Both the position numbers and the translations under genes were made by a program. Source: Ottelia alismoides (taxonomy: Eukaryota; Streptophyta; Magnoliopsida; Alismatales; Hydrocharitaceae). From it: a DNA stretch of 64,000 bases. The notes under the pieces were generated by a model. That model saw only the letters and a program-made list of their open reading frames with translations, ran no database searches and was not told the DNA's origin. Positions 32,813 to 43,125 of this stretch are shown one piece after another. Position 1 is the first letter of the stretch; each line of letters starts with the position of its first letter. The stretch is from positions 616,001-680,000 of the forward strand of contig JAZKJV010009328.1 of NCBI GenBank assembly GCA_037367405.1. The letters run 5' to 3'.

Positions 32813-33557
32813 CTTTTGCTAGTCCCTTAGCAAACACTTATTTGAAAAAGAAGTGCAACAAGAGAAAGAAAAAGAAAACTGAGGGAAATCAAGGTTGATT
32901 ATTAAACTTTCCTTCATTAAATTGAAATATGGAGCTCAGTCGGACCTTTGGATTATTAATTTGTCGGAACCTTATTTGGACTTAAGCTTAAAACTCAACA
33001 GCCTCTAAGTTCCACCAATCTATGGTCAAGACTCCTCAATAAACCATATCAGAACAAGTATACACACACAAACTCTAATGACTATGAATCTTTCCTTGTA
33101 TTGTGTAAGTGAAATGTAGCTCCCCATCTCAAAAATGACAAAGAAACAACCCCCCTTGACAAGGTAACTCTAATGCCTCAGTCTAGCAACTCTTTCCTCG
33201 AAGAGCGGGGTACTCCCTTCTAAGTTCAAGTACAACTGGCTCAAGAAGACGGGGAAGAAGAGAATGGACCATGACCAGTGTATCCATGTATCCTTGGGAG
33301 CTCTAATAAGTGTAGCTGAGTCTCCCGCTGCAAACTTCATGAGATGGTCATGTGTAACATAAGCTTTGCTTTATTGGGCTATATACACTCTGGTGGGTGT
33401 TTTATTTTCAATCAGACCCACCACTTTTTTGGAGTTTTTCTTTCTTTGCACATTTTTTATGTGCATAGGTACAACATATCTACATGGTGCAACATATATA
33501 TATACATAAGGAGTTTTTTCTCTTGATCCAGTAGACTATCCCTCTTTTGAAGCTTTA

Positions 33558-33842
33558 TTGCAACCCACAACTCCTGTCTTTAGACTTCATCACCACCAGA
33601 CCAAGTTGAGACGCACTTCCTTCACTATAAGAAGAGAGGTTCCGCATAGAAGTATTACCCTCATATGCTACCCCAAGCCAAAGGAAACTGCCTCCTCACC
33701 ACCTCATCCGTGGAGAGCTATGTGTAAAGTGCTGGTGCAAGTAAAGCCATTGTCTCTAAGAGTCATGTGTATGTTGTTAAGTGCTCTACTCAGGCTCATC
33801 AAGATGACATATGCTCATAGCCTAGTGGACTCAAAGAATTAA
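33558..33842 (+). CDS. Short antisense ORF shared with element A
   Basis: 94 codons on the strand opposite to pol. The C-terminal 75 or so residues are nearly the same as in element A, for example CYPKPKETASSPPHPWRAM and IKMTYAHSLVDSKN. D has related DNA (about 300-590) but no open frame. Extra antisense ORFs between pol and 3' LTR are known from Tat-group Ty3/gypsy elements. The DNA itself is also well conserved, so selection on protein is unproven. No domain recognised. Confidence 0.3.
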   Translation: MQPTTPVFRLHHHQTKLRRTSFTIRREVPHRSITLICYPKPKETASSPPHPWRAMCKVLVQVKPLSLRVMCMLLSALLRLIKMTYAHSLVDSKN

Positions 33843-34387
33843 GTCCCAATGGACCTGAAAAGTGTTAAATCCTAAGTCATATAAGGTTCCTCTTAGAATT
33901 AGGTGTATTAAGGTCTTAACCAAGCTCCAATTTCCAATTTAATTCCAGGCCAGTTTAAATGCCAACTATGATTTGGAAAAACTGTACAAATATTTACAAA
34001 TATGCAAATTTTATAAATTTTTACAAATGTACAAAATTTTTTAAAAGAATGTTTGAAAACATGGATGTATGCGTGAATGCAAAGTTTTGCAAAATATTTA
34101 CAAAAATTTACAAAAGGTTTTTGCAAAGTTTTTGTTTTTCAAACATTTACAAAAATTTTGTACTATATACATAATATTTATATCAAAATATTTACTAACT
34201 ATTTAAACAAATCATTTTTACAATCATTAGTACAAAAATAATTTTTATAAATAGTTGTGCATGTGCAAGAAGAATTTTATGTACAAGGAAAATTTTAAAA
34301 TTTTTATGGATTTTTAGCCATTTTATTTATTAACACACTCACACAAAGTACGAGTTATGGCTAAAATATATATGAAATATATACGAC

Positions 34388-34741
34388 ACCCCCCATACTT
34401 AGCTCGAACGATGTCCTCAAAGTGAATCAAGAGCGATGAGGAAGACATAACTCATGCTTATTATAGGGAAGTGAAAAGGAATGGTATATACAAAGATGAA
34501 TCAAAGAATAGAGTGAAGAGGACTCGGTGTTTCCACCTATACTTAGGATCAAGTAATCGTAAGTATAGCATGCTGTATATAAAGGGAAATCCGAGTGAAA
34601 GGATGTACAGGGTCTACCCCCGTATACATGGGGTAAAGTATCCCAAAGTATAGGCAGCAAAACAAAGGTAGAAAGAACCAATAGAATACCCAAAAGTCCT
34701 ACACCCCCTTATAATTAGGGTAAAGTACACCCAAAGTATAG
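34388..34741 (-). repeat. Hairpin array with PPT-like arms (element B)
   Basis: C-run plus CATACTTAGC at 34388, CCTATACTTAGGATCAAGT with TCGTAAGTATAG (34539-34568), CCCCCGTATACATGGGG with TCCCAAAGTATAGG (34615-34652), and CCCCCTTATAATTAGGG with CCCAAAGTATAG (34704-34741). Arms are less perfect than in A but sit at the same places. Confidence 0.75.
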
Positions 34742-34871
34742 CATAATCATAAGATGAAGAAGGGGAGTGGGACTAAAGAATAGAGTGATATGGACAACTG
34801 GATCTATACAAGTCGGAAGACAGTGATAATCAGGCGTAAGATGCAATAGATGTGAGTCAAGCGACCACGTC

Positions 34872-35761
34872 TCACACAAAGTGAATAGGGGCAACGTCAA
34901 CGACCAGCGGCTCATGATCTAGATATGGTTTGAGCCGCCGACCGTTAACACGAAAGGTAGCATCAGAAGACAACTCAGATATATCAATACTCCCATTGTC
35001 ATGTACCTTTTGGACTAGATAAGGTCCCTTCCATTTGCTTTGTAGCTTCCCTAGAAATAAACGAAGCCTAGCATCAAACAACCATACTCTCTGTCCTGGC
35101 TCAAACTTCTTGTGGTTGATATGAGAATCATGCCACTCCTTCACTCTCTCCTTGTACTGTAGGCTGCTCGAAAAGGTTGTATCACGAAGCTCCTCCAAGG
35201 CCGCTAACTCTGCCCTCCTCTGATCTCCTACACTCACTGGATCCAAAAGTATATTTGTGACAGCCCAAAGTGACCTATGTTTCGGCTCAACAGGTAAATA
35301 GCAGGGCTTTCCATAAACGAAGTGAAAGGGAGATGTACCCAAAGGAGTCTTGAAGGACACCCGATATGCCCACAAGATCGAGTCCAAAGGCTGTGGCCAA
35401 TCCTTTCGGTCAGGGCGGATGACCTTCTGCAATATAGTCTTGATCTCCATGTTCGACACTTCAGCAAGGCCATTCGTCTAAGGGTGGTATGGAGTGGCTA
35501 CTCGATGGTCTATGATGAACTCGCTAGCAAGGGCCTTTACCTTGTCGTTGACGAAATGAGACCCCCCGTCAGATATCAACACTAAAGGTACCCCGAACTG
35601 AAAAATGATATTCTTCCTCAAAAATCGGCAAACAGTCCTAGCATCTGCAGTTCGAGTGGGGATGGCCTCAACCCAACGACTCACATAATCCACGGCCAAC
35701 AGCATGTACTTGAATCCTTGACTCTTAGGGAATGGACCCATGAAATCGATGCCCCATGCGT
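34872..35761 (-). pseudogene. Integrase catalytic/C-terminal part, element B
   Basis: Reads [10 protein letters not shown] (first Asp of DDE), LISDGGSHF (second Asp) and SNMEIKTIL (Glu), then WKGPYLVQKV of the GPY/F-type C-terminal domain, and ends APIHFV. A TAG stop follows TPYHP (35475-35477) where A has CAG. The open stretch 35478-35858 is chimeric: its first ~33 codons are LTR A sequence read into the broken gene. The zinc-finger half lies at 55471 onward. Confidence 0.9.
35757..35761. repeat. Target-site duplication TGCGT, left copy (element A)
   Basis: TGCGT directly before LTR A (TGATGAGCCG at 35762). The identical copy is at 55471-55475 directly after the right LTR. A 5-bp duplication is normal for Ty3/gypsy integration. 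Confidence 0.95.
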
Positions 35762-38700
35762 TGATGAGCCGAAAAAAAGAGACCACCAAGACACGGGTGA
35801 AATAAAATAGATCAAGAGTCGTTGCGACCCGGATCTCAGAAGTCAATCGGTCAATCACGAAAAATAAAGCAGACCACCAAAATCAGATGAAAGCAGATAA
35901 ACACGATAGCGGTCCTGGCTATTTTATTAACCTGGTATAGCGACCAGGGTCGAACACAAGGAGCACGGATTGGCCTTACGGCCTACGAAGTAGTCAATCA
36001 GAAGAAAAGAGAAGGTATTTTTGGTGGTTTTTAAGGGTTTTTATATTTTTTTGGATTTTTAAGAATTAAGAAAATAATAAAAACAAGAAAACAACACACT
36101 TCAACAATTTATTTAATGCACTAAAAATCAACCAAAAAATTCTGAAAAAATATTTTTATGTGTTTTATAATTTTTAGTGTTTTTGGTGATTTTTTGGGAT
36201 TTTGCTGATATTTATTTAATTTTCTAAAAATCAAACAGTGACTGAAACTATAGGTACTGTCCAGCCGAGCTAAAAGGACCTAGATAAAATATCTAGAAGC
36301 TCCAAATTAGCTGGGAGGTAATTTTCCTGTAAAGAGAATAAAACAAGGAAAAGTTAAGCACCTAGATTATTATTTTTGGATTTTTAATTTATTTATTAGA
36401 ATTTTTATAATATTTTGAGGGTTTTTCGATTTTTAGGTGTTTTAAGCAATGAAAAATAGCCAAAATTGGCTAGAAAATCAAGCAAGCAAAGCCTAACAAT
36501 AACTAATTTTTTTGTGGTTTGTAGAGGAGTTTTAATATTTTTTTGTGATTTTTAAAGTTAGACAGTAACGAAAATAGATGTTTTTGAATTTTTAAAAATA
36601 TCAAATCAAAACCAAATTGTCCCCAAAAATTCTAGAAACTTTTACACTATGGCAGGAGCCATATGTCCAATTTTCATTAGATTTGGAGTAGTTTTGCTAT
36701 TTTATTCAAAAATAAAGAGGGGGCACTGTGCACAGGGACCTATGTGCAAATACCCGAAGTTCTGGGGGGTATGGTGCAAATAACCCAGGTAAACACGTGC
36801 GTCGCACGCACCTGAGGCACTCAGGGACCTGATTGTAAGGAAAATAAGTTCCGAGGGCTATTTGGTAACAGGAACCAAAAGCCCAGGGGCTAAACTACAA
36901 ATAACCCAAATATTAGCGCACATGCACAATTACTTCTACGCACAGGGGTATAAATGCAATATTCCAAAAACTTTCATTCAACTCATAACATCCAGAACTA
37001 CAAGGGCATATAATGCAAATAACCCAAAAAGTCACGTGTCGATGCACGTGTCAGATCACACACAGGGGTATATCAGCAAATAAAACCAAGCGCAAGGGTC
37101 TCTATGCAAATATCCCAAAAACCAAACAACTATACTACGTAATAACAGGACTAAATACGAAACAAAATAACAGAGGGGGCCTAAGGGTAATTTACCCTTT
37201 ATTAATGGAGCGGCTGGATGGATGCCACGTGGAGCATCTGACGGTGGCGAACGACGGGCGCTCCACAGCTGAGCTCCTCGGGCGAATCCGACGGCAGGGG
37301 TTTCGCCACGTGGGGGATCGAACGGTGTAGGGCGCAGGTGGCTAACCCTCATGCATCGGACGGCTGGGATCAATCCTCCACAGATCTGACGGTGGCTGCT
37401 GCTCCTGGAATGGACGGCCCAGATGGAAACTGGAGCGGGAGGATGATCGGACGGTCGGGGAGGATCGAGGAAGAACAGTTGGCCGACGAGTTTCGCCGGC
37501 CTAAGGCGCACGCTCCCGACTTCCCCTGCAAATCGGAGAAGCTCCGCGATGACGTTCCGCAGCGGCTGGTAGTCTCCGATGACCCAGCCGAGCTCTGGAG
37601 AGCTCCGGCGAGGTCGGCGGAGATGAAGCTCCTGGACCTGATGGTCCAAGCCCTAAGATGGGCTTGGATGTACCTGCAAAAACAACCAGGAGACTCGCGG
37701 GTCGAGGGCAAACTGCCTCGACCCGGTTAGGCGGGGTGACGGTGATCAGAGGGTCGAGATGGGCGAGCTCCGGCGAAGGTGGGGACGGTGGAGCTCGAAC
37801 CCCAGCTCCTGTGCGAGCTGGGTTGGATGGAGATATGGAGAAGGTGCGTGGAAGGAAGGCGATGGCTATGGCGAAGCCCGATGATCGAATGGTGGTCGGA
37901 CGTGGACGTAATCGACGGCGAACGGCGGAGCAGCGATTTGGGGGAAATGGAAAATCAAAGAAAAAGCAAAGCCTACGGGGCTACCTGGGTGGATGGTGAG
38001 ACTGGGGTTGAGCTGGCGGTGCCCGGTCAACATCCCTCCTGGACCAATGGGAGGCTGCCACCTGGATAAGAATTGAAAAATCAATTAAAAATAGTAAATG
38101 GCAGAATTATTAAAAAGTCAAAACATGAAATATTTCTGTTTTAATTTTTTCTATTTTTTAATGGTTTTTAATTAATTTTTCAAAATAAAAATAAGGTATT
38201 TACAATATATAGCTATACATTGGTATATGTACAATATGTATTTTTAATTTTTGATTTTTAATTTGTTATTTTTGTGCATTTTTATTCCCATTTTGTATTT
38301 TATTTATTTATAGTATAATATTAGGAATAAAAGGGTATTTTTATTTTATTTTTACTATATATATACAGGGGTGAAATAAATATATATGTACATGTATATA
38401 CATGGTATATTTACTATATATTTTTGTGTTTTTAATTTTGTTCTTTTTATTTTGTTTTTGTTTTAATTGTTTTTATTTTATTTATTTACACCATATCATA
38501 TAGAATATTTACAAAAGTTTTTTGAAAATTAATTTTATGTATTTATAGGGTAAAATAAATATAGGAGTGGCTATGTACATGATGAATATGCACAAGGTGA
38601 GGGTTTTTGTTTTGTTTTTAGCTCTCTCTTTTTATTTTGATTTTTATATTTATAAATATATACAGGTATTTACAGGCCCATTTTAGTCTCTTTTTGGAGG

Positions 38701-39011
38701 AAAATATTTTTATTATATTTACATAAATATTTACATACATGAGCTCCTATCTCCCTCTACTTTGGTTTTTATGCGGTCAGGCCCATGCTGAGCCCTCCTT
38801 AGGTTAGGTTGCTCAATATTTATTCTAAATATCTCCCTCTTTTTCTTTTTACTCTTTATTCTTTTATTTTTGCACAAAAACATGCTAATTATTAAACTTT
38901 ATACAATGCATGCTTTTGATAATTATTTGTATTTACATGAATATACATGCATTTGCAAAGGTTTTTGTAGCTAAAATATAAGAATAAAGAGTGATGAATG
39001 GGTATTCATCA
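35762..39011 (-). repeat. 3' LTR of element A (with internal deletion)
   Basis: 3250 bp from TGATGAGCCG to the terminal palindrome TGATGAATGGGTATTCATCA (38992-39011). Compared with the 5' LTR it lacks about 437 bp at 38023, between GGCGGTGC and CCGGTCAAC. The loss removed half of the palindromic W-box and part of the GC-rich core. The GC-rich core (37200-38070) carries long frames on both strands (37056-37649 minus, 37338-37730 plus) that owe their length to base composition. Confidence 0.93.
37674..37695 (-). other. Splice-acceptor-like site in 3' LTR A
   Basis: The minus strand reads CTCCTGGTTGTTTTTGCAG then GTACATCC (AG at 37675-37674). The copy in the 5' LTR is at 51216-51217. Only the 5' LTR copy would be transcribed as leader. 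Confidence 0.35.
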
Positions 39012-39024
39012 CCCCCCTATACTT
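39012..39024 (-). promoter_or_regulatory. Polypurine tract of element A
   Basis: The minus strand reads GTTAAGTATAGGGGGG directly before the LTR terminus TGATGAAT. This primes plus-strand synthesis. The same TAAGTATAGGGGGG text recurs four times in the hairpin array at 40607-40965. Confidence 0.88.
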
Positions 39025-39802
39025 AACTTTTGCTAGTCCCTTAGCAAACCCTTATTTGAAAAAGAAGTGAAAAAGAAAGAAAGAAAAATAAAAAGAGGGT
39101 AATGTACATGGATCAATGTTGAATATTAAACTTTCCTTCATTAAATTGAATTATGGAGCTCGATCAGATCTTTGGATTATTAATGTGTCGGAACCTTATT
39201 TAGACTCAAGCTTAAAACGCAACAGCCTCTAAGTTCCACCAATCTATGGACAAGACTCCTCAATAAACCAGATCAGAACAAGTCTACATACACAAACTCT
39301 AATGACCCTGAATCTTTCCATGTAGTGTAAGTGATATGTAGCTCCCCACCTCAGAAGTAACAAAGAAACAACCTCCCTCAACCTGGTAACTCAAATGCCT
39401 CGGTCTAGCAACTCTTTCCTCGAGAAGCGGGGTATTCCCTTCTAAGTTCAAGTGCAACCGGCTCAAGAAGATGGGGAAGAAGTATACACTTTTGGAAGCT
39501 CAACCAGTGTAGCCAAGTCTCCCGCTGCAAGCTTCATGAGATGTAACATGGATACCATAAGCTTTTGCTTTCTTTGACTATATACACTCCGGTGGGGTTA
39601 TTAAATTTTCAATCCGACCCACCACTTTTTTTGGAGTTCTTTTGCATTTTGCATTTTTTTTCTAGTGCCACTGTACAACATATCTACATGGTGCAGCACA
39701 TATACAAGAAATTTTCCTCTTGAGCCAGTAGACTATCCCTCTTTTGAAGCTTTATTGCAACCCACGGCTTCTGTCTTTAGCCTTCATCACCACTAGACCA
39801 AG

Positions 39803-40042
39803 TTGAGACGCACTTCCTTCACTAGAAGAAGAAGAGAGGTTCCGCCTAGAAGTACTACCCTCATATGCTACCCCAAGCCAAAGGAAACTGCCTCCTCACC
39901 ACCTCATCCGTGGAGAGCTATGTGTAAAGTGCTGGTGCAAGTCAAGCCATTGTCTCTAAGAGTCATACGTGTGTTGTTAAGTGCTCTACTTAGGCTCATC
40001 AAGATGACATATGCTCATAGCCTAGTGGACTCAAAGAATTAA
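39803..40042 (+). CDS. Short antisense ORF shared with element B
   Basis: 79 codons, MRRTSFTRRRREVPPRST at the start, then CYPKPKETASSPPHPWRAM, ending MTYAHSLVDSKN. It is almost identical to the C-terminal part of the ORF at 33558-33842 in B. It is basic and Pro-rich, with no domain recognised. It may simply reflect conserved DNA of the 3' region. Confidence 0.3.
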   Translation: MRRTSFTRRRREVPPRSTTLICYPKPKETASSPPHPWRAMCKVLVQVKPLSLRVIRVLLSALLRLIKMTYAHSLVDSKN

Positions 40043-40606
40043 GTCCTTATGGACCTGAAAAGCCTTAACCATAAGCCCTATAAGGTTCCTCTTAGAATTA
40101 GGTGGATTAAGATCTTAATCAAGCCTCCATTTCTCAATTTAATTCCAGGCTAGTTTAAATGTCAACTCTCATCAGGAAAAACTATATACATATATACACA
40201 AAGATGCTATTTACAAATATTTACAATCGTGCAAAATTTTTGAAAAATGTTTTGAAATCATGAATGGATGGATGCATGAAGTGCAAATTTTTTTGCAAAA
40301 GTATTTACAAACATTTACACAAGATTTTTGCAAACTTTTGATTTTCAAAACATTTTGGAAAAATTTTGTACTATCTACATAATTTTGATAAGAAAATATT
40401 CACACAAGATTTACACAAAAGATTTTTGAAAACATTTTTACAAAAATAATTTTGTACACTAGTTATGTATGTGCAATAAAAGAATGATTATTTACAGGAA
40501 AAATTTTTTAATTTTTGTGATTTTTGGGGTTTTTAGCCATTTTATTTATTAACACACTCACACAAAGTACGAGTTATGGCTAAAGTATATATGAAATATA
40601 TACACA

Positions 40607-40965
40607 CCCCCCTATACTTAGCTCGAATGATGTCCTCAGAGTGATCAAGAGCGATGAAGAAGACATAACTCGTGCTTAGTAAAAGGGAAGTGAAAAGGAA
40701 TGGCTAGGTACAGAAATAAATACATGAATAGAATGAGAGGAACTCGATGGTTTCCCCCTATACTTAGGATTAACTAATCCTAAGTATAGCAAGCTGTACA
40801 TGAAGGGAAATCCGAGTAAAGAATGTACAGAGTCTGCCCCCCCCCCTATACTTAGGGTAAAATATCCCTATGTATAGGCAGCAAAACAGGGCAGAAAGAA
40901 TAAAAAGAATACCCGCAGGTCCTACATCCCCCCTATACTTAGGGTAAAGTACACCCTAAGTATAG
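40607..40965 (-). repeat. Hairpin array with PPT-like arms (element A)
   Basis: Four C-run plus TATACTTAG motifs occur at 40607-40622, 40754-40768, 40841-40855 and 40928-40943. Three have close inverted partners: 40758-40789 (15-bp perfect arms CTATACTTAGGATTA, 2-base loop), 40845-40877 and 40933-40965 (arms CTATACTTAGGGT). In the sense direction each is a hairpin whose 3' arm plus the following Gs equals the element's PPT. It lies 132-490 bases after the pol stop. Confidence 0.85.
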
Positions 40966-43122
40966 CATAATCATAAGATGAGAAAAGGGATGTGGGACTA
41001 AAGAATAGTGTGATATAGACTACTGGATCTATACAAGTCGGAAGAACAGTGATAATCAGGCGTGAGATGCAATAGATGTGAATCAAGAGACCACATCTCA
41101 CGCAAAGTGAATAGGGGCAACATCAATGACCCGCGGCTCATGATCTAGAAATGGCTTGAGCCGCTGGCCGTTCACTCGAAAGGTACTCTCAGAAGACAAC
41201 TCGGATATATCAATGCTACCGTTGTCTTGTACCTTTCTCACAAGATAAGGTCCCTTCCATTTGCTCTGTAGCTTCCCTAGAAATAGACGAAGCCTCGCAT
41301 CAAACAACCATACTCTCTGTCCAGGCTCAAAATGCTTGTGGCTGATATGAGAATCATGCCACTCTTTCACTCTCTCCTTATATTGTAGGCTGTTTGAGAA
41401 GGCTGTATCTCTAAGCTCCTCCAAGGCTGCTAACTCTGCCCTCCTCTGGTCTCCTACACTCTCTGGATCTAAAAGAATATCCGTGACTGCCCAAAGTGAC
41501 TTGTGCCTCAACTCAACAGGTAAATGGCATGGCTTGCCATAAACTAGGCGAAAGGGAGATGTGCCCAATGGTGTCTTGAAAGACGTCCTATATGCCCACA
41601 AGACCGAGTCCAAAAGCTGTGACCAATCCTTTCGGTCAGGGCGGACGACTTTCTGCAAGATAGTCTTGATCTCCCTGTTTGAGACCTTTGCTAGACCATT
41701 CGTCTGTGGATGGTATGGAGTGGCAACTCGATGGTCTATGCCGAACTCACTGGCAAGTGCCTTCACCTGGTCGTTGATGAAATGAGACCCCCCATCTGAA
41801 ATCAATACTCGAGGTACCCCGAACCGCGTGATGATGTGCTTCCTCAAAAATCTGCAAACTGTCCTGGCATCAGCGGCTCGGGCGGGGATAGCCTCAACCC
41901 AACGACTAACATAATCAACGGCCAACAGAATGTACTCAAATCCCTGATTCTTAGGGAATGGACCCATGAAATCGATGCCCCATGCGTCAAAAACCTCACA
42001 GAAGTGAATGGGCTGCATCGACATCATATTACGCTGTCCACAAGTGCCCATCCTCTGACAGTCAGTACACCTCTTCACGAACTCATCAGAGTCCTTGAAG
42101 AGGGTAGGCCACCACAAGCCGGATTGGAGCACTTTCTGTGCCGTTCTCCTCCTAGAGTGATGTCCTCCTGCCTCAAGCTTGTGGCAGTAAGTGAGGACGC
42201 TATGGTGCTCATCCTGAGGGATGCACCTATGCCAGACACTATCCCCTCTTTCGTGGTAAAGGATGGGATCCTCCCAATGGTAAGACTTGGCCTTCGCGAG
42301 GAAGGTCTCAAGCCTCTGTCTGGGCCAACCTTGTGGGACTTTCTTAGCAACAAGAAAGTTCATAATATCGGCATACCACGGGAGTGAGGCGATAGCAAGG
42401 ATCGCCTCATCTGGGAAGGTCTCACAAATGGGATCAATCTGCTCAGACTCCTCAGGCTGCTCTAAACGGGAGAGATGATCCGCCACCACATTCTTGACTC
42501 CAGGCTTATCCTTAATCTCAATGTCGAACTCCTGGAGTAGAAGGATCCATCTAGTCAGTCTGGCCTTGGCATCCTTCTTTGCCATGAGGTATCGGATGGC
42601 GGTATGATCTGTGTACAAAGTCACTCTAGATCCAATGATGTACGATCTGAACTTATCTAGGGCGAACACTACTGCTAGCATCTCCTTCTCTGTGACTGTA
42701 TAATTCCGCTGGGCGGAATCCAAGGTGCGGCTAGCATAGTGGATAGCAAATGGAACTCCATACCTCCTCTGTCCCAGCACAGCCCCTACGGCAAAATCGG
42801 AGGCATCCGTCATGATCTCGAATGGGAGAGACCAATCTGGTGGCTGGAGGACAGGAGCCTCAACAATACACTGCTTGAGAGTATCAAAGGACGAAAGACA
42901 CTTGTCATCGACAAGGAACTCGGTGTCTTTCGTCAGCAGGTCAGTCAGCGATCGGGCAACTCTACTGAAATCACGGATGAACCGCCGATAGAAACCGACG
43001 TGCCCCAGGAAAGACCGTAACTGCCGCAAATTGGACGGTGGTGTGAGTTTCCTAATGACATCAACCTTGGCTGGATCAACCTCCATGCCCCTGTTGGAGA
43101 TGATGTGGCCAAGCATCGTCCC

Positions 43123-43125
43123 TTA
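43123..43125 (-). other. Nonsense codon in RT of element A
   Basis: TAA between HFMVT and GTMLGH. B reads HFMVTQGTVLGH with CAA. A single C-to-T change therefore splits pol of A. It lies between the RT palm and the thumb/connection part, a poor place for programmed read-through. Confidence 0.9.

Larger units (their letters stand above)
32813..34871 (-). other. 3' non-coding region of element B
   Basis: Roughly 2 kb between pol end and PPT, colinear with 39025-41097 of A. No sense-strand ORF of useful length and no env-like gene are visible. It holds a short antisense ORF (33558-33842) and the hairpin array (34388-34741). Confidence 0.8.
29481..35761 (-). mobile_element. Athila-type element B, left (3') part
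   Basis: 3' LTR, PPT, 3' non-coding region and integrase C-terminal half of a minus-strand Athila element. The integrase stops in mid-gene at CCCCATGCGT, exactly where LTR A starts, and resumes at 55471 with TGCGTCAAAAACC. A's integrase has these two halves fused (ATGCGTCAAAAACC near 41985), which proves the join. B continues at 55471-64000. Confidence 0.93.
39025..41097 (-). other. 3' non-coding region of element A
   Basis: About 2 kb between integrase stop and PPT. Where other Athila elements carry an env-like gene, no sense ORF is seen here. It contains the antisense ORF at 39803-40042, AT-rich TTTACAAA-type repeats (40190-40450) and the hairpin array next to pol. Confidence 0.8.

Noticed and set aside
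35478..35858. 126-codon minus ORF beginning [14 protein letters not shown]
   Set aside because: The first ~33 codons are LTR A sequence. It is a chimera across the nested insertion boundary at 35762, not a native integrase start.
37056..37730. Long ORFs on both strands in the GC-rich core of LTR A (197 codons minus, 130 plus), and relatives at 50811-51595
   Set aside because: Their presence in both LTRs of A reflects LTR identity. LTR B and the solo LTR have the homologous DNA in different broken frames, so there is no conserved protein.
39025..41097. env-like gene expected between integrase and 3' LTR of an Athila element
   Set aside because: No sense-strand ORF longer than 60 codons is present there in A, and none with membrane features in A or B.
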